This document shows positions 10,239 through 23,254 of a DNA stretch of 64,000 bases, piece after piece. The number at the start of each line of letters is the position of its first letter. Positions within the stretch are counted from its first letter, which is position 1. The stretch comes from Nematostella vectensis (lineage: Eukaryota; Cnidaria; Anthozoa; Actiniaria; Edwardsiidae), in the NCBI RefSeq assembly GCF_932526225.1, contig NC_064045.1, positions 682,001-746,000 on the forward strand, in the 5' to 3' direction. The position numbers and the translations under genes were made by a program. The notes beneath the pieces were generated by a model. That model ran no database searches, was not told the origin of the DNA, and saw only the letters and a list, made by a program, of their open reading frames with translations.

Positions 10239-11169
10239 GGGCCCATGCAGGTTATTTTTTTTCACGATATACACCTTATAATTATAATTGATGTCCATCG
10301 CAATCCCTGCTTCCTAAAGTTAGAGCCTAGTGCACCACTGGAGTCCAATGGACTCCGAGAAATTTAAAAATTCATACTGCTAGTTTTGCCGCTGTTAATT
10401 TATCATATACCATTGTCTGGTCTTGCAAATAAATAATAAGAGATACTTTATACATTTCAATATATACAGAAATACTTTATATATTAATATAATATAAGAG
10501 TCTCCAGAGCGACTTTGAAGGCTGTTCCAAAAATGTGCTTATTATACATGTACGACCTACTTTGGGTTTAGAAGTTTGTGAGAAGTCATTGAATATCTTA
10601 TTCGGTTTTGATTTATCTGGTGTACTGACTAGTCCTGGTGCAGGTGCCAATGGCCAGATTAAAAGAGTTCTAGGCTCTTGTCAAAATCGTATTCGTTTTT
10701 TATTTTTCGGTGTATTGAATAGTCCACATGGTGTTCTTTGTTAAAGGGAAGTCTCAAAACTTCTGCGTTGGACCGCATATGGTACTTCTAAGAGCCTCTC
10801 GAGAGAACCAGCCTTATCTAGATTTTTTTGGTCCGTCCTGTCACGCCCAGGGCATGCACAAACACGTGTGGGCCGCACCCACCATCACTTTTGTAATGGT
10901 CCCTCTTCCTTATCACAAGTCTGGTACTCTTAACATTATGTGGTGTCATGGAGTAATGTACTCTTACATGAGAGAAAAAGCGTCTTTTGTTTTAATTTTA
11001 TATTGAAACCTGTGTCAACAGGTGTAAAGTGTATTAACACTAGCTTTACACCTATAAAATATCAACAACTATCTGTGATAGAAGTGGCTGGCGTAATGAC
11101 AGCTTGGCTTGCTTGAATCTCTGCCTTGTATTTGGCTAGAACTAGTTCTTTGATCTCGAACGGGTAAAG
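10239..11169 (+). repeat. Satellite monomer 12 (class A)
   Basis: 931 bp, near-identical to unit 2 at 9,309 bp offset, including GAGCGACTTTG, CTAGGCTC, CAAAATCG and CTTCTGCG. GAGAGAAAAAGC is shared with unit 16. Confidence 0.97.
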
Positions 11170-12098
11170 GGGCCAATGCAGGTTTTTTTTTTTCACGCTA
11201 TACACCTTATAATTATAATTGATGTCCATCGCAATCCCTGTTTCCTAAAGTTAGAGCCTAGTGCACCACTGGATTTCAATGGACTCCGAGAAATTTAAAA
11301 ATTCATACTGCTAGTTTTGCCGCTGTTAATTTAACATATACCATTGTCTGGTCTTGCAAATAAATAATAAGAGATACTTTATACATTTCAATATATACAG
11401 AAATACTTTGTATATTAATATAATATAAGAGTCTCCAGAGGGACTTTGAAGGCTGTTCCAAAAATGTGCTTATTATACATGTACGACCTACTTTGGGTTT
11501 AGAAGTTTGTGAGAAGTCATTGAATATCTTATTCGGTTTTGATTCTCTGGTTACTGACAAGTCCTGGTGCAGGTGCCAATGGCCAGATTAGAAGAATTCT
11601 GGGCTCTTGTCAAAGTCGTATTCGTTTTTTATTTTTCGGTGTATTGAATAGTCCACATAGTGTTCTTTGTTGAAGGGAAGTCTCAAAACTTTTGGGTTGG
11701 ACCGCATATGGTACTTCTAAGAGCCTCTCGAGAGAACAAGCCTTATCTAGATTTTTTTGGTCCGTCCTGTCACGCCCAGGGCATGCACAAACACGTGAGG
11801 GCACCAGCCCCCATCACTTTTGTAATGGTCCTTCTTCCTTATCACAAGTCTGCTACTCATAACATTATGTGGTGTCATGGAGTAATGTACTCTAACATGA
11901 GAGAGAAAGCGTCTTTTGTTTTTATTTTATATTGAAACCTGTGTCAACAGGTGTAAAGTGTATTAACACTAGCTTTACACCTGTAAAATATTAACAACTA
12001 TCTGTGATAGAAGTGGCTGGCGTAATGACAGCTTGGCTTGCTTGAATCTCTGCCTTGTATTTGGATAGAACTAGTTCTTTGATCTCGAACGGGTAAAG
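11170..12098 (+). repeat. Satellite monomer 13 (class D)
   Basis: 929 bp copy of unit 3 with the GGGCCA boundary. It retains the XhoI palindrome that unit 3 lost. The end (GTTTTTATTTT, TGTGTCAAC, TATTAACAAC) follows unit 6/9 style. Confidence 0.97.
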
Positions 12099-13035
12099 GG
12101 GCCCATGCAGGCTATTTTTTTTTCTTTCACGATATACACCTTATAATTATAATTGATGTCCACCGCAATCCCTGCTTCCTAAAGTTAGAGCCTAGTGCAC
12201 CACTGGAGTCCAATGGACTCCGAGAAATTTAAAAATGCATACTGCTAGTTTTGCCGCTGTTAATTTAACATATACCATTGCCTGGTCTTGCAAATAAATA
12301 ATAAGAGATACTTTATACATTTCAATATATACAGAAATACTTTATATATTAATATAATATAAGAGTCTCCAGAGGGACTTTGAAGGCTGTTCCAAAAATG
12401 TGCTTATTATACATGTACGACCTACTTTGGGTTTAGAAGTTTGTGAGAAGTCATTGAATATCTTATTCGTTTTTGATTTATCTGGTGTACTGACTAGTCC
12501 TGGTGCAGGTGCCAATGGCCAGATTAGAAGAGTTCTGGGCTCTTGTTAAAGTCGTATTCGTTTTTTTATTTTTCGGTGTATTGAATAGTCCACATGGTGT
12601 TCTTTGTTAAAGGGAAGTCTCAAAACTTCTGGGTTGGACCGCATATGATACTTCTAAGAGCCTCTCGAGAGAACCAGCCTTATCTAGATTTTTTTGGTCC
12701 GTCCTGTCACGCCCAGGGCATGCACAAACACGTGTGGGCCGCACCCACCATCACTTTTGTAATGATCCCTCTTCCTTATCACAAGTCTGGTACTCTTAAC
12801 ATTATGTGGTGTCATGGAGTAATGTACTCTTACATGAGAGAGAAAGCGTCTTTTGTTTTCATTTTATATTGAAACCTGTGTCAACAGGTGTAAAGTGTAT
12901 TAACACTAGCTTTACACCTGTAAAATATCAGCAACTATCTGTGATATAAGGGGCTGGCGTAATGACAGCTTGGCTTGCTTGAACCTCTGCCTTGTATTTG
13001 GATAGAACTAGTTCTTTGATCTCGAACGGGTAAAG
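12099..13035 (+). repeat. Satellite monomer 14 (class B, 937 bp)
   Basis: First unit of the second 3,724 bp tetramer. It differs from unit 10 by GTCCACCGC, CTTGTTAAAG and a private GATATAAGGGGC in the right end. Confidence 0.97.
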
Positions 13036-13962
13036 GGGCCCATGCAGGCTATTTTTTTTCACGATATACACCTTATAATTATAATTGATGTCCATCGCAA
13101 TCCCTGCTTCCTAAAGTTAGAGCCTAGTGCACCACTGGAGTCCAATGGACACCGAGAAATTTAAAAATTCATACTGCTAGTTTTGCCGCTGTTAATTTAT
13201 CATATACCATTGTCTGGTCTCGCAAATAAATAATAAGAGATACATTATATATTTCAATATATACAGAAATACTTTATATATTAATATAATATAAGAGTCT
13301 CCAGAGGGACTTTGAAGGCTGTTCCAAAACTGTGCTTATTATACATGTACGACCTACTTTGGGTTTAGAAGTTTGTGAGAAGTCATTGAATATCTTATTC
13401 GGTTTTGATTCTCTGGTTACTGACAAGTCCTGGTGCAGGTGCTAATGGCCAGATTAGAAGAGTTCTGGGCTCTTGTCAAAGTCGTATTCGTTTTTTTTTT
13501 TCGGTGTTTTTAATAGTCCACATGGTGTTCTTTGTTGAAGGGAAGTCTCAAAACTTCTGGGTTGGACCGCATGTGGTACTTCTAAGAGCCTCTCGAGAGA
13601 ACAAGCCTTATCTAGATTTTTTGGTCCGTCCTGTCACGCCCAGGGCATGCACAAACACGTGTGGGCCGCACCCACCATCACTTTTGTAATGGTCCTTCTT
13701 CCTTATCACAAGTCTGCTACTCATAACATTATGTGGTGTCATGGAGTAATGTACTCTTACATGAGAGAGAAAGCGTCTTTTGTTTTAATTTTATATTGAA
13801 ACCTGAGTCAACAGGTGTAAAGTGTATTAACACTAGCTTTACACCTGTAAAATATCAGCAACTATCTGTGATAGAAGTGGCTGGCGTAAAGACAGCTTGG
13901 CTTGCTTGAATCTGTGCCTTGTATTTGGATAGAACTAGTTCTTTGATCTCGAACGGGTAAAG
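13036..13962 (+). repeat. Satellite monomer 15 (class C)
   Basis: 927 bp. I see no differences from unit 11 in the stretches compared, including the 6-T run and GAATCTGTGCC tail. Confidence 0.97.
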
Positions 13963-14893
13963 GGGCCCATGCAGGTTATTTTTTTTCACGATATACACCT
14001 TATAATTATAATTGATGTCCATCGCAATCCCTGCTTCCTAAAGTTAGAGCCTAGTGCACCACTGGAGTCCAATGGACTCTGAGAAATTTAAAAATTCATA
14101 CTGCTAGTTTTGCCGCTGTTAATTTATCATATACCATTGTCTGGTCTTGCAAATAAATAATAAGAGATACTTTATACATTTCAATATATACAGAAATACT
14201 TTATATATTAATATAATATAAGAGTCTCCAGAGGGACTTTGAAGGCTGTTCCAAAAATGTGCTTATTATACATGTACGACCTACTTTGGGTTTAGAAGTT
14301 TGTGAGAAGTCATTGAATATCTTATTCGGTTTTGATTTATCTGGTGTACTGACTAGTCCTGGTGCAGGTGCCAATGGCCAGATTAAAAGAGTTCTAGGCT
14401 CTTGTCAAAATCGTATTCGTTTTTTATTTTTCGGTGTATTGAATAGTCCACATGGTGTTCTTTGTTAAAGGGAAGTCTCAAAACTTCTGCGTTGGACCGC
14501 ATATGGTACTTCTAAGAGCCTCTCGAGAGAACCAGCCTTATCTAGATTTTTTTGGTCCGTCCTGTCACGCCCAGGGCATGCACAAACACGTGTGGGCCGC
14601 ACCCACCATCACTTTTGTAATGGTCCCTCTTCCTTATCACAAGTCTGGTACTCTTAACATTATGTGGTGTCATGGAGTAATGTACTCTTACATGAGAGAA
14701 AAAGCGTCTTTTGTTTTAATTTTATATTGAAACCTGTGTCAACAGGTGTAAAGTGTATTAACACTAGCTTTACACCTATAAAATATCAACAACTATCTGT
14801 GATAGAAGTGGCTGGCGTAATGACAGCTTGGCTTGCTTGAATCTCTGCCTTGTATTTGGCTAGAACTAGTTCTTTGATCTCGAACGGGTAAAG
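13963..14893 (+). repeat. Satellite monomer 16 (class A)
   Basis: 931 bp copy of unit 12 with GGACTCTGAG (weakening the 17 bp palindrome) and GAGGGACTTTG instead of GAGCGACTTTG. Confidence 0.97.
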
Positions 14894-15822
14894 GGGCCAA
14901 TGCAGGTTTTTTTTTTTCACGCTATACACCTTATAATTATAATTGATGTCCATCGCAATCCCTGTTTCCTAAAGTTAGAGCCTAGTGCACCACTGGATTT
15001 CAATGGACTCCGAGAAATTTAAAAATTCATACTGCTAGTTTTGCCGCTGTTAATTTAACATATACCATTGTCTGGTCTTGCAAATAAATAATAAGAGATA
15101 CTTTATACATTTCAATATATACAGAAATACTTTGTATATTAATATAATATAAGAGTCTCCAGAGGGACTTTGAAGGCTGTTCCAAAAATGTGCTTATTAT
15201 ACATGTACGACCTACTTTGGGTTTAGAAGTTTGTGAGAAGTCATTGAATATCTTATTCGGTTTTGATTCTCTGGTTACTGACAAGTCCTGGTGCAGGTGC
15301 CAATGGCCAGATTAGAAGAATTCTGGGCTCTTGTCAAAGTCGTATTCGTTTTTTATTTTTCGGTGTATTGAATAGTCCACATAGTGTTCTTTGTTGAAGG
15401 GAAGTCTCAAAACTTTTGGGTTGGACCGCATATGGTACTTCTAAGAGCCTCTCGAGAGAACAAGCCTTATCTAGATTTTTTTGGTCCGTCCTGTCACGCC
15501 CAGGGCATGCACAAACACGTGTGGGCCGCACCCACCATCACTTTTGTAATGGTCCCTCTTCCTTATCACAAGTCTGCTACTCATAACATTATGTGGTGTC
15601 ATGGAGTAATGTACTCTTACATGAGAGAGAAAGCGTCTTTTGTTTTAATTTTATATTGAAACCTGAGTCAACAGGTGTAAAGTGTATTAACACTAGCTTT
15701 ACACCTGTAAAATATCAGCAACTATCTGTGATAGAAGTGGCTGGCGTAAAGACAGCTTGGCTTGCTTGAATCTCTGCCTTGTATTTGGATAGAACTAGTT
15801 CTTTGATCTCGAACGGGTAAAG
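14894..15822 (+). repeat. Satellite monomer 17 (class D)
   Basis: 929 bp with GGGCCA boundary. Left and middle as unit 13, but the right end switches to GCCGCACCCACC, CTCTTACATG, GAGTCAAC and GTAAAGAC. This is the exchange junction that ends the tetramer homology. Confidence 0.97.
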
Positions 15823-16752
15823 GGGCCCATGCAGGTTATTTGTTTTTCACGATATACACCTTATAATTATAATTGATGTCCATCGCAATCCCTGCTTTCT
15901 AAAGTTAGAGCCTAGTGCACCACTGGAGTCCAATGGACTCCGAGAAATTTAAAAATTCATACTGCTAGTTTTGCCGCTTTTAATTTAACATATACCATTG
16001 TCTGGTCTTGCAAATAAATAATAAGAGATACTTTATACATTTCAATATATACAGAAATACTTTATATATTAATATAATATAAGAGTCTCCAGAGGGACTT
16101 TGAAGGCTGTTCCAAAAATGTGCTTATTATACATGTACGACCTACTTTGGGTTTAGAAGTTTGTGAGAAGTCATTGAATATCTTATTCGGTTTTGATTTA
16201 TCTGGTGTACTGACTAGTCGTGGTGCAGGTGCCAATGGCCAGATTAGAAGAGTTCTGGGCTCTTGTCAAAGTCGTATTCGTTTTTTATTTTTCGGTGTAT
16301 TGAATAGTCCACATGGTGTTCTTTGTTAAAGGGAAGTCTCAAAACTTCTGGGTTGGACCGCATATGGTACTTCTAAGAGCCTCTCGAGAGAACCAGCCTT
16401 ATCTAGATTTTTTTGGTCCGTCCTGTCACGCCCAGGGCATGCACAAACACGTGTGGGCCGCACCCACCATCACTTTTGTAATGGTCCCTCTTCCTTATCA
16501 CAAGTCTGGTACTCTTAACATTATGTGGTGTCATGGAGTAATGTACTCTTACATGAGAGAGAAAGCGTCTTTTGTTTTAATTTTATATTGAAACCTGTGT
16601 CAACAGGTGTAAAGTGTATTAACACTAGCTTTACACCTATAAAATATCAACAACTATCTGTGATAGAAGTGGCTGGCGTAATGACAGCTTGGCTTGCTTG
16701 AATCTGCCTTGTATTTGGCTAGAACTAGTTCTTTGATCTCGAACGGGTAAAG
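15823..16752 (+). repeat. Satellite monomer 18 (class G)
   Basis: 930 bp, related to unit 4 through GCCGCTTTTAA and the short GAATCTGCC. Private TTATTTGTTTTTCAC, CTGCTTTCTAAAG and GACTAGTCGTGG. Confidence 0.97.
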
Positions 16753-17679
16753 GGGCCCATGCAGATTATTTTTTTTCACGATATACACCTTATAATTATA
16801 ATTGATGTCCATCGCAATCCCTGCTTCCTAAAGTTAGAGCCTAGTGCACCACTGGAGTCCAATAGACTCCGAGAAATTTAAAAATGCATACTGCTAGTTT
16901 TGCCGCTGTTAATTTATCATATACCATTGTCTGGTCTCGCAAATAAATAATAAGAGATACATTATATATTTCAATATATACAGAAATACTTTATATATTA
17001 ATATAATATAAGAGTCTCCAGAGGGACTTTGAAGGCTGTTCCAAAACTGTGCTTATTATACATGTACGACCTACTTTGGGTTTAGAAGTATGTGAGAAGT
17101 CATTGAATATCTTATTCGGTTTTGATTCTCTGGTTACTGACAAGTCCTGGTGCAGGTGCTAATGGCCAGATTAGAAGAGTTCTGGGCTCTTGTCAAAGTC
17201 GTATTCGTTTTTTTTTTCGGTGTTTTGAATAGTCCACATGGTGTTCTTTGTTGAAGGGAAGTCTCAAAACTTCTGGGTTGGACCGCATGTGGTACTTCTA
17301 AGAGCCTCTCGAGAGAACAAGCCTTATCTAGATTTTTTTGGTCCGTCCTGTCACGCCCAGGGCATGCACAAACACGTGTGGGCACCGACCCCTATCACTT
17401 TTGTAATGGTCCTTCTTCCCTATCACAAGTCTGCTACTCAAAAAATTATGTGGTGTCATAGAGTAATGTACTCTAACATGAGAGAGAAAGCGTCTTTTGT
17501 TTTCATTTTATGTTGAAACCTGTGTCAACAGGTGTAAAGTGTATTAACACTAGCTTTACACCTGTAAAATATCAGCAACTATCTGTGATAGAAGTGGCTG
17601 GCGTAATGACAGCTTGGCTTGCTTGATTCTCTGCCTTGTATTTGGCTAGAACTAGTTCTTTGATCTCGAACGGGTAAAG
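16753..17679 (+). repeat. Satellite monomer 19 (class F)
   Basis: 927 bp, copy of unit 5 (GCAGATTATT, GAAGTATGTGAG, CACCGACCCCTATC). Private CAATAGACTCC, ACTCAAAAAATTATG and TATGTTGAAACC. Confidence 0.97.
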
Positions 17680-18609
17680 GGGCCCATGCAGGTTATTTTT
17701 TTTCACGATATACACCTTATAATTATAATTGATGTCCATCGCAATCCCTGCTTCCTAAAGTTAGAGCCTAGTGCACCACTGGAGTCCAATGGACTCCGTG
17801 AAATTTAAAAATGCATACCGCTAGTTTTGCCGCTGTTAATTTATCATATACCATTGTCTGGTCTCGCAAATAAATAATAAGAGATACATTATATATTTCA
17901 ATATATACAGAAATACTTTATATGTTAATATAATATAAGAGTCTCCAGAGGGACTTTGAAGGCTGTTCCAAAACTGTGCTTATTATACATGTACGACCTA
18001 CTTTGGGTTTAGAAGTTTGTGAGAAGTCATTGAATATCTTATTCGGTTTTGATTCTCTGGTTACTGACAAGTCCTGGTGCAGGTGCCAATGGCCAGATTA
18101 GAAGAATTCTGGGCTCTTGTCAAAGTCGTATTCGTTTTTTATTTTTCGGTGTATTGAATAGTCCACATAGTGTTCTTTGTTGAAGGGAAGTCTCAAAACT
18201 TCTGGGTTGGACCGCATATGGTACTTTTAAGAGCCTCTCGAGAGAACAAGCCTTATCTAGATTTTTTTGGTCCGTCCTGTCACGCCCAGGGCATGCACAA
18301 ACACGTGAGGGCACCAACCCCCATCAACTTTTGTAATGGTCCTTCTTCCTTATCACAAGTCTGCTACTCATAACATTATGTGGTGTCATGGAGTAATGTA
18401 CTCTTACATGAGAGAGAAAGCGTCTTTTGTTTTAATTTTATATTGAAACCTGAGTCAACAGGTGTAAAGTGTATTAACACTAGCTTTACACCTGTAAAAT
18501 ATCAGCAACTATCTGTGATAGAAGTGGCTGGCGTAATGACAGCTTGGCTTGCTTGAATTTCTGCCTTGTATTTGGATAGAACTAGTTCTTTGATCTCGAA
18601 CGGGTAAAG
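17680..18609 (+). repeat. Satellite monomer 20 (class E)
   Basis: 930 bp. CATACCGC and CATAGTGTTC with CTTTTAAGAG and cassette CACCAACCCCCATC. An extra A gives CATCAACTTTTG. Tail GAATTTCTGCC. Confidence 0.97.
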
Positions 18610-19536
18610 GGGCCCATGCAGGTTATTTTTTTTCAAGATATACACCTTATAATTATAATTGATGTCCATCGCAATCCCTGCTTCCTAAAGTTAGAGCCTA
18701 GTGCACCACTCGAGTCCAATGGACTCCGAGAAATTTAAAAATTCATACTGCTAGTTTTGCCGCTGTTAATTTAACATATACCATTGTCTGGTCTTGCAAA
18801 TAAATAATAAGAGATACTTTATACATTTCAATATATACAGAAATACTTTATATATTAATATAATATAAGAGTCTCCAGAGGGACTTTGAAGGCTGTTCCA
18901 AAAATGTGCTTATTATACATGTACGACCTACTTTGGGTTTAGAAGTTTGTGAGAAGTCATTGAATATCTTATTCGGTTTTGATTTATCTGGTGTACTGAC
19001 TAGTCCTGGTGTGCCAATGGCCAGATTAGAAGAGTTCTGGGCTCTTGTTAAAGTCGTATTCGTTTTTTTATTTTTCGGTGTATTGAATAGTCCACATGGT
19101 GTTCTTTGTTGAAGGGAAGTCTCAAAACTTCTGGGTTGGACCGCATATGGTACTTCTAAGAGCCTCTCGAGAGAACCAGCCTTATCTAGATTTTTTTGGT
19201 CCGTCCTGTCACGCCCAGGGCAGCACAAACACGTGTGGGCCTCACCCCCCATCACTTTTGTAATGGTCCCTCCTCCTTATCACAAGTCTGCTACTCATAA
19301 CATTATGTGGTGTCATGGAGTAATGTACTCTTACATGAGAGAGAAAGCGTCTTTTGTTTTAATTTTATATTGAAACCTGTGTCAACAGGTGTAAAGTGTA
19401 TTAACACTAGCTTTACACCTGTAAAATATCAGCAACTATCTGTGATAGAAGTGGCTGGCGTAAAGACAGCTTGGCTTGCTTGAATCTCTGCCTTGTATTT
19501 GAATAGAACTAGTTCTTTGATCTCGAACGGGTAAAG
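18610..19536 (+). repeat. Satellite monomer 21 (class G, deleted)
   Basis: 927 bp. GCAG is missing between 19010 and 19011, and T is missing from GGGCATGCAC (now GGGCAGCAC). CACTCGAGTCC creates a second XhoI-type site. Cassette GCCTCACCCCCC with CTCCTCC. Confidence 0.97.
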
Positions 19537-20465
19537 GGGCCCATGCAGGTTATTTTTTTTTCACGATATACACCTTATAATTATAATTGATGTCCATCGC
19601 AATCCCTGCTTCCTAAAGTTAGAGCTTAGTAGACCACTGGAGTCCAATGGACTCCGAGAAATTTAAAAATTCATACTGCTAGTTTTGCCGCTGTTAATTT
19701 AACATATACCATTGTCTGGTCTTGCAAATAAATAATAAGAGATACTTTATACATTTCAATATATACAGAAATACTTTGTATATTAATATAATATAAGAGT
19801 CTCTAGAGGGACTTTGAAGGCTGTTCCAAAAATGTGCTTATAATACATGTACGACCTACTTTGGGTTTAGAAGTTTGTGAGAAGTCATTGAATATCTTAT
19901 TCGGTTTTGATTTTCTGGTGTACTGACTAGTCCTGGTGCAGGTGCCAATGGCCAGATTAGAAGAGTTCTGGGCTCTTGTCAAAGTCGTATTAGTTTTTTA
20001 TTTTTCGGTGTATTGAATAGTCCACATGGTGTTCTTTGTTGAAGGGAAGTCTCAAAACTTCTGGGTTGGACCGCATATGGTACTTCTAAGAGCGTCTCGA
20101 GAGAACCAGCCTTATCTAGATTTTTTTGGTCCGTCCTGTCACGCCCAGGGCATGCACAAACACGTGTGGGCCGCACCCACCATCACTTTTGTAATGGTCC
20201 CTCTTCCTTATCACAAGTCTGGTACTCTTAACATTATGTGGTGTCATGGAGTAATGTACTCTTACATGAGAGAGAAAGCGTCTTTTGTTTTAATTTTATA
20301 TTGAAACCTGTGTCAACAGGTGTAAAGTGTATTAACACTAGCTTTACACCTATAAAATATCAACAACTATCTGTGATAGAAGTGGCTGGCGTAATGACAG
20401 CTTGGCTTGCTTGAATCTGCCTTGTATTTGGCTAGAACTAGTTCTTTGATCTCGAACGGGTAAAG
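19537..20465 (+). repeat. Satellite monomer 22 (class H)
   Basis: 929 bp. AGAGCTTAGTAGACC, GTCTCTAGAGG, CTTATAATACATG, GATTTTCTGGTGTACTG and GAGCGTCTCGAG are private to units 22 and 23 or this unit. Right half GCCGCACCCACC/GGTACTC. Confidence 0.97.
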
Positions 20466-21394
20466 GGGCCCATGCAGGTTATTTTTTTTTCACGATATAC
20501 ACCTTATAATTATAATTGATGTCCATCGCAATCCCTGCTTCCTAAAGTTAGAGCTTAGTAGACCACTGGAGTCCAATGGACTCCGAGAAATTTAAAAATT
20601 CATACTGCTAGTTTTGCCGCTGTTAATTTAACATATACCATTGTCTGGTCTTGCAAATAAATAATAAGAGATACTTTATACATTTCAATATATACAGAAA
20701 TACTTTGTATATTAATATAATATAAGAGTCTCTAGAGGGACTTTGAAGGCTGTTCCAAAAATGTGCTTATAATACATGTACGACCTACTTTGGGTTTAGA
20801 AGTTTGTGAGAAGTCATTGAATATCTTATTCGGTTTTGATTCTCTGGTGTACTGACTAGTCCTGGTGCAGGTGCCAATGGCCAGATTAGAAGAGTTCTGG
20901 GCTCTTGTCAAAGTCGTATTAGTTTTTTATTTTTCGGTGTATTGAATAGTCCACATGGTGTTCTTTGTTGAAGGGAAGTCTCAAAACTTCTGGGTTGGAC
21001 CGCATATGGTACTTCTAATAGCGTCTCGAGAGAACCAGCCTTATCTAGATTTTTTTGGTCCGTCCTGTCACGCCCAGGGCATGCACAAACACGTGTGGGC
21101 CGCACCCACCATCACTTTTGTAATGATCCCTCTTCCTTATCACAAGTCTGGTACTCTTAACATTATGTGGTGTCATGGAGTAATGTACTCTTACATGAGA
21201 GAGAAAGCGTCTTTTGTTTTAATTTTATATTGAAACCTGTGTCAACAGGTGTAAAGTGTATTAACACTAGCTTTACACCTATAAAATATCAACAACTATC
21301 TGTGATAGAAGTGGCTGGCGTAATGACAGCTTGGCTTGCTTGAATCTGCCTTGTATTTGGCTAGAACTAGTTCTTTGATCTCGAACGGGTAAAG
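20466..21394 (+). repeat. Satellite monomer 23 (class H)
   Basis: Adjacent duplicate of unit 22, exactly 929 bp away. Few differences: GATTCTCTGG, CTAATAGCGTC and GTAATGATCC. Confidence 0.97.
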
Positions 21395-22323
21395 GGGCCC
21401 ATGCAGGTTTTTTTTTTTCACGCTATACACCTTATAATTATAATTGATGTCCATCGCAATCCCTGCTTCCTGAAGTTAGAGCCTAGTGCACCACTGGAGT
21501 CCAATGGACTCCGGGAAATTTAAAAATTCATACTGCTAGTTTTGCCGCTGTTAATTTAACATATACCATTGCCTGGTCTTGCAAATAAATAATAAGAGAT
21601 ACTTTATACATTTCAATATATACAGAAATACTTTATATATTAATATAATATAAGAGTCTCCAGAGGGACTTTGAAGGCTGTTCCAAAAATGTGCTTATTA
21701 TACATGTACGACCTACTTTGGGTTTAGAAGTTTGTGAGAAGTCATTGAATATCTTATTCGGTTTTGATTTATCTGGTGTACTGACTAGTCCTGGTGCAGG
21801 TGCCAATGGCCAGATTAGAAGAGTTCTGGGCTCTTGTCAAAGTCGTATTCGTTTTTTATTTTTCGGTGTATTGAATAGTCCACATGGTGTTCTTTGTTAA
21901 AGGGAAGTCTCAAAACTTCTGGGTTGGACCGCATATGATACTTCTAAGAGCCTCTCGAGAGAACCAGCCTTATCTAGATTTTTTTGGTCCGTCCTGTCAC
22001 GCCCAGGGCATGCACAAACACGTGTGGGCCGCACCCACCATCACATTTGTAATGATCCCTCTTCCTTATCACAAGTCTGGTACTCTTAACATTATGTGGT
22101 GTCATGGAGTAATGTACTCTTACATGAGAGAGAAAGCGTCTTTTGTTTTAATTTTATATTGAAACCTGTGTCAACAGGTGTAAAGTGTATTAACACTAGC
22201 TTTACACCTATAAAATATCAACAACTATCTGTGATAGAAGTGGCTGGCGTAATGACAGCTTGGCTTGCTTGAATCTGCCTTGTATTTGGCTAGAACTAGT
22301 TCTTTGATCTCGAACGGGTAAAG
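21395..22323 (+). repeat. Satellite monomer 24 (class G)
   Basis: 929 bp. L2 with CTTCCTGAAG, CTCCGGGAAAT, TTGCCTGG, GCATATGATAC and CACATTTGTAATGATCC, so it borrows class B markers. Confidence 0.97.
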
Positions 22324-23254
22324 GGGCCCATGCAGGTTTTTTTTTTTCACGCTATACACCTTATAATTATAATTGATGTCCATCGCAATCCCTGTTTCCT
22401 AAAGTTAGAGCCTAGTGCACCACTGGATTTCAATGGACTCCGAGAAATTTAAAAATTAATACTGCTAGTTTTGCCGCTGTTAATTTAACATATACCATTG
22501 TCTGGTCTTGCAAATAAATAATAAGAGATACTTTATACATTTCAATATATACAGAAATACTTTGTATATTAATATAATATAAGAGTCTCCAGAGGGACTT
22601 TGAAGGCTGTTCCAAAAATGTGCTTATTATACATGTACGACCTACTTTGGGTTTAGAAGTTTGTGAGAAGTCATTGAATATCTTATTCGGTTTTGATTCT
22701 CTGGTGTACTGACTAGTCCTGGTTCAGGTGCCAATGGCCAGATTAGAAGAGTTCTGGGCTCTTGTCAAAGTCGTATTAGTTTTTTTATTTTTCGGTGTAT
22801 TGAATAGTCCACATGGTGTTCTTTGTTGAAGGGAAGTCTCAAAACTTCTGGGTTGGACCGCATATGGTACTTCTAAGAGCCTCTCGAGAGAACAAGCCTT
22901 ATCTAGATTTTTTTGGTCCGTCCTGTCACGCCCAGGGCATGCACAAACACGTGTGGGCCTCACCCCCTATCACTTTTGTAATGGTCCCTCTTCCTTATCA
23001 CAAGTCTGCTACTCATAACATTATGTGGTGTCATGGAGTAATGTACTCTTACATGAGAGAGAAAGCGTCTTTTGTTTTAATTTTATATTGAAACCTGAGT
23101 CAACAGGTGTAAAGTGTATTAACACTAGCTTTACACCTGTAAAATATCAGCAACTATCTGTGATAGAAGTGGCTGGCGTAAAGACAGCTTGGCTTGCTTG
23201 AACCTCTGCCTTGTATTTGGAGAGAACTAGTTCTTTGATCTCGAACGGGTAAAG
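22324..23254 (+). repeat. Satellite monomer 25 (class D)
   Basis: 931 bp. GGATTTC with GATTCTCTGGTGTACTG, CCTGGTTCAGG and ATTAGTTTTTTTA. Private AAATTAATACTGC and GGAGAGAAC, which breaks the AGAACTAGTTCT context upstream. Cassette GCCTCACCCCCTATC. Confidence 0.97.

Larger units (their letters stand above)
8375..15822 (+). repeat. Two tandem copies of a 3,724 bp tetramer higher-order repeat
   Basis: Units 10-13 and 14-17 have identical length order (937, 927, 931, 929) and class order B-C-A-D. Each landmark in the first copy recurs exactly 3,724 bp later. Differences are few until the right end of unit 17, where the cassette and tail change. Confidence 0.93.

Noticed and set aside
18848-19255. 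Longest ORF in the window, 135 codons on the minus strand
   Set aside because: It exists only because the 4 bp and 1 bp deletions of unit 21 join two short antisense frames found in other units. Chance product of indels.
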